Made by a program: the position numbers and the translations under genes | Assembly (NCBI GenBank): GCA_002358835.1 | Contig: DEPP01000063.1 | Coordinates: 1-6,072, forward strand | Length of the DNA: 6,072 nucleotides | Reading direction: 5' to 3' | Source of the DNA: Bacteroidales bacterium UBA3389 | GTDB lineage: Bacteria; Bacteroidota; Bacteroidia; Bacteroidales; P3 | The notes under the pieces: generated by a model | The model's database searches: none | Told to the model about the DNA's origin: nothing | The model's input: the letters and a program-made list of their open reading frames with translations, nothing else | In this document: one piece after another, positions 5,171 through 6,072 of the stretch | Position numbering within the stretch: the first letter of the stretch is position 1 | How the letters are laid out: each line of letters begins with the position of its first letter

Positions 5171-6072
5171 ATGAAAGAATATAAAGTTTTAGGTAATAAA
5201 GACACACGTTCAGGCTTTGGTGACGGATTGGCAGAGGCTGCAAGACGCAATCCTAATGTTGTTGCATTATGTGCAGACCTTACAGGCTCGGTTAAGATGG
5301 ACGTTTTTGCCAAAGAATTTCCTGAAAGAATGATACAATGCGGTATTGCCGAAGCAGATATGATAGGAATAGCCGCAGGATTGGCACTAAGCGGCAAGGT
5401 AGCCTTTGCAAGCAGTTTTGCGGCTTTTGCTACAGGACGAGTTTACGACCAAATACGTCAGGCAGTGGCTTATTCGAACACCAATGTTAAAATAGGAGGT
5501 TCGCATGCCGGCATTACATTGGGAGAGGATGGAGCAACGCACCAGATATTGGAAGATTTGGGATTGATGAAGATGTTGCCGAATATGGTGGTTTTGAATC
5601 CATGCGACTACAATCAAACGGTGGCAGCAACAATTGCTGCGGCAGAGTATGACGGTCCTGTTTACATCCGTTTCGGTCGTCCAAAAGTACCTGTTTTCAT
5701 AGCAGAAGATATGCCATTCGAAATAGGCAAGGCACTTGTCTTGAATGAAGGTAGCGATGTCAGCCTTATAGCAACCGGACACCTTGTATGGGAAGCCTTG
5801 GAAGCAGCAAAGCAATTGGAGGCAGAAGGAATCAGTGCAGAGGTTATAGATATTCATACAATCAAACCTTTGGACAATGAGGCAATTTTGCGTTCTGTTG
5901 CAAAGACGGGCTGTGTTGTAGGTTGTGAAGAGCATCAATACAATGGCGGATTGAACGAAAGTATAGCACAATTGTTGGTTCGCAATAACCCTGCACCAAT
6001 GGAATTTGTCGGAGTAGATGATAAATTCGGTGAAAGCGGAACACCTGATGAATTGATGGCAAAATACGGATT
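5171..6072 (+). CDS. Transketolase, C-terminal subunit (3' partial)
   Basis: This frame starts at the ATG six nt after the VWA stop and remains open for 300 codons to the window edge. It supplies the pyrimidine-binding and C-terminal transketolase domains that pair with the subunit at 2893-3738. Motifs are the DTRSGFGDGL start (11-20), CADLTGS (34-40), QCGIAEADMIGIAAGLAL (56-73) with Glu61 as the ThDP-activating residue, FASSFAAFATGRVYDQIRQ (79-97), GSHAGITLGEDGATHQ (110-125), the DLGLMKMLPNMVVLNPCD segment (129-146), YIRFGRPKVP (165-174) and SLIATGH (198-204). IDIHTIKPLD (226-235) and CEEHQYNGG (252-260) belong to the C-terminal domain. Family members are usually a little over 300 aa, so only a short tail should be missing. 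TAGG (5166-5169) is very close to the ATG, so initiation may depend on coupling with the upstream gene. No active-site loss is visible. Confidence 0.94.
   Translation, partial: MKEYKVLGNKDTRSGFGDGLAEAARRNPNVVALCADLTGSVKMDVFAKEFPERMIQCGIAEADMIGIAAGLALSGKVAFASSFAAFATGRVYDQIRQAVAYSNTNVKIGGSHAGITLGEDGATHQILEDLGLMKMLPNMVVLNPCDYNQTVAATIAAAEYDGPVYIRFGRPKVPVFIAEDMPFEIGKALVLNEGSDVSLIATGHLVWEALEAAKQLEAEGISAEVIDIHTIKPLDNEAILRSVAKTGCVVGCEEHQYNGGLNESIAQLLVRNNPAPMEFVGVDDKFGESGTPDELMAKYG

Noticed and set aside
5387..5971. 194-codon open frame on the minus strand inside the transketolase C subunit
   Set aside because: Its composition is skewed to Cys, His and Tyr without motifs, and the opposite strand encodes an intact conserved enzyme.

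Overview
The window looks like a Bacteroidota chromosome fragment, most likely Bacteroidales or a related order that has a type IX secretion system (T9SS). Three observations support this. Two promoters fit the Bacteroidota -33/-7 pattern (TTTG or TGTG, then TAnnTTTG). One protein ends in a CHU_C / gliding-motility-type C-terminal domain. Transketolase is split into separate N- and C-terminal subunits. All supported genes are on the + strand.

Left block (2-1147): one AT-rich reading frame is open to the left edge. Its first ~70 codons read as the middle of a ribonuclease HIII. From a shared YDYIIVDEF-like stretch at about 197-226 it continues in frame as the C-terminal half of a DNA helicase IV (HelD)-like superfamily 1 helicase, with motifs II to VI and a C-terminal DNA-binding-like tail. 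The helicase has no Walker A and the RNase lacks its C-terminal end, so this is either a natural deletion fusion or an assembly chimera. It is the most unusual object in the window.

Middle block (about 1172-2802): a Bacteroidota-type promoter precedes an ECF sigma factor. After a 22-nt gap comes a single-pass membrane protein with a short cytoplasmic head, one transmembrane helix, a long K/E/V-rich periplasmic linker and a terminal CHU_C-like domain. The layout is that of a sigma/anti-sigma pair whose sensor end resembles a T9SS sorting domain. A clear intrinsic terminator closes this unit.

Right block (about 2837-6072): a second promoter drives transketolase N-terminal subunit, then a secreted von Willebrand factor A (VWA) protein, then transketolase C-terminal subunit (cut by the right edge). 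Gaps are 19 and 6 nt, so the three are probably co-transcribed. The two transketolase halves should assemble into one thiamine-diphosphate enzyme of the pentose phosphate pathway. The exported VWA protein between them has no obvious metabolic link.

No tRNA, rRNA, CRISPR array, insertion sequence or attachment site was seen. No gene-free stretch exceeds 300 bases.
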